Assembly (NCBI GenBank): GCA_964439395.1
Contig: CAYTNV010000028.1
Span: 1 to 51,594, forward strand
DNA length: 51,594 bases
DNA from: JAUUSJ01 sp964439395
GTDB lineage: Bacteria > Bacillota > Clostridia > Lachnospirales > Lachnospiraceae
Direction: 5' to 3'
How positions within the stretch are numbered: the stretch's first letter is position 1; each line of letters starts with the position of its first letter. The notes under the pieces are model-generated. The model searched no databases and was not told the origin of the DNA. It worked only from the letters and a program-made list of their open reading frames with translations. Positions 50,669-51,594 of the stretch are shown here, in pieces. Position numbers and translations under genes: made by a program.

Positions 50669-51594
50669 TCAATAGAAGAATTTTCGTTTTACATCTAGTT
50701 TTGTTACCCATTTTTTTATGATAAAAGGGCAAATAATACTAAATAAATTTATACTGTATATAATTATTACTTCTATTAACAATATCTTTAGTATACTATA
50801 CTGTCCCCTTTCCATCTCTGCATGAATGAGAAAACGGATTGGTTCAACAAAGATAGCAATAACTATCATCTGTATCATCGTTAATATCGACTTTTTTATT
50901 AATAAACTGCTAATGAAATATCGTTTGCTCATACCTATTTTCCATAATGCTGTATAATAATCCTTTTGCTTCACAAAAAGTATCATTTGTCCTAAAAAAA
51001 CTAATAATACACTTGCAAATCCTACAGCTATCATGACATTCACTAATACTGCTTTTTGCTTATCTATATATTGTTTTAGATAGTTGAATAATTGTTGATT
51101 TTTATCGATATATGCAGTCTTATCTTCCAATAATATCCCTCTCAAAATATCATCGCTAATATTATCCATAAATGTATAAACTATCGGTATTTGAGAACTT
51201 CTGACATCATATTTCAAAGATTTCATATACGATTCTAACGCAGCTCCTACCACTGTACTCTGACTGTTTCTATCCTGATAAATTCCTGCCACTTTACATT
51301 GAATAATCCTATCATTCAACAAAATAGTCAATATATCCCCCTTTTTAAAATCAATCATATTCATATACATATTATTGATGTATATTCCATCTTGAGATTT
51401 TAATATAGAGGATGCATGTGTATCTTCATATATATTGATATTTCTCTTGCTAATTATTTCAACACTCTCTTCTTTATATTCATCTGAAATATTTTGATTC
51501 ATATACTCGTCGACATCAATTCCATTTACTTGAAGTATCTCTATTTTTTCTACATAAAATTTCTCATACTTTACTCTTTTTTCTGTAAGAAGAT
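50669..51594 (-). CDS. FtsX-like ABC transporter permease, 5' end outside the window
   Basis: The reading frame stays open to the window edge, so the true start is upstream. The visible 308 residues comprise an extracytoplasmic domain (about 1-185, with KFYVEKIEILQVNGID near the edge) and three membrane helices of an FtsX C-terminal domain (about 188-210, 236-255 and 270-290), ending in the basic tail KKWVTKLDVKRKFFY. The family includes permeases for peptide export, lipoprotein release and antimicrobial resistance; no ATPase gene is in view, so a specific role cannot be set. An internal ATG at 51502 is not preferred, because coding similarity continues upstream. The gap 50537-50668 shows nothing. 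Confidence 0.75.
   Translation of the reverse strand, partial: LLTEKRVKYEKFYVEKIEILQVNGIDVDEYMNQNISDEYKEESVEIISKRNINIYEDTHASSILKSQDGIYINNMYMNMIDFKKGDILTILLNDRIIQCKVAGIYQDRNSQSTVVGAALESYMKSLKYDVRSSQIPIVYTFMDNISDDILRGILLEDKTAYIDKNQQLFNYLKQYIDKQKAVLVNVMIAVGFASVLLVFLGQMILFVKQKDYYTALWKIGMSKRYFISSLLIKKSILTMIQMIVIAIFVEPIRFLIHAEMERGQYSILKILLIEVIIIYSINLFSIICPFIIKKWVTKLDVKRKFFY

Overview
The window is chromosomal DNA from a low-GC, spore-forming, anaerobic Firmicute, most likely a member of the Lachnospiraceae (Clostridia). The evidence is a three-gene spoIIA operon, a SleL-like spore glycosidase, a class 2 galT, a DUF5716/DUF5717 gene pair known from Clostridia, Fe-S flavoenzymes of the 2-enoate reductase type, and AT-rich sequence with strong A/G-rich ribosome binding sites. 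No tRNA, rRNA, CRISPR array, transposase or phage gene was found. Most start codons were re-chosen from Shine-Dalgarno spacing.

Layout. 0.4-11 kb: housekeeping and sporulation genes, namely ftsH, a DUF1292 protein, spoIIAA-spoIIAB-sigF, folC with two uncharacterised partners (a Glu-rich protein and a zinc-ribbon/TPR membrane protein), and valS. 11-16.7 kb: a three-gene operon of unknown function (about 1,180-residue DUF5717 protein, Hsp70/actin-like DUF5716 protein, TPR protein). 17-20.2 kb: LUD protein, glyA, a free-standing double-ACT protein and a Fur-family repressor. 20.5-24.3 kb: galE and galT with a divergent AraC regulator. 24.4-30.2 kb: YerC/TrpR-like regulator, small membrane protein, PHP phosphoesterase, DUF1836 regulator, lipoprotein, COG2509 flavoprotein and a metallo-beta-lactamase-fold hydrolase.

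30.3-46 kb is the most interesting part: a shikimate/quinate utilisation locus. It holds a TRAP transporter (dctQ, dctM, dctP), two type I 3-dehydroquinate dehydratases about 80% identical to each other, a YdiB-like quinate/shikimate dehydrogenase, a TIM-barrel protein that could be a 3-dehydroshikimate dehydratase, two Fe-S/FMN/FAD reductases of the 2-enoate reductase family, two paralogous LysR regulators each divergent from a catabolic gene, and a chorismate mutase-shikimate kinase fusion at the edge. It resembles the qui operons of Listeria, which convert shikimate to protocatechuate under a LysR regulator, but adds a dedicated transporter, a second dehydratase and a second reductase. A 19-bp motif (17 of 19 identical) lies just upstream of two separate promoters and is a candidate LysR operator that would join them in one regulon.

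46.4-50.5 kb: phosphate genes (a Na/Pi cotransporter and a PstS-like lipoprotein whose two halves are in circularly permuted order, preceded by a Pho-box-like repeat) and the spore GH18 enzyme. The window ends inside an FtsX-like permease.

Many intergenic gaps contain related short palindromic repeats, which look like non-autonomous mobile or REP-like elements.
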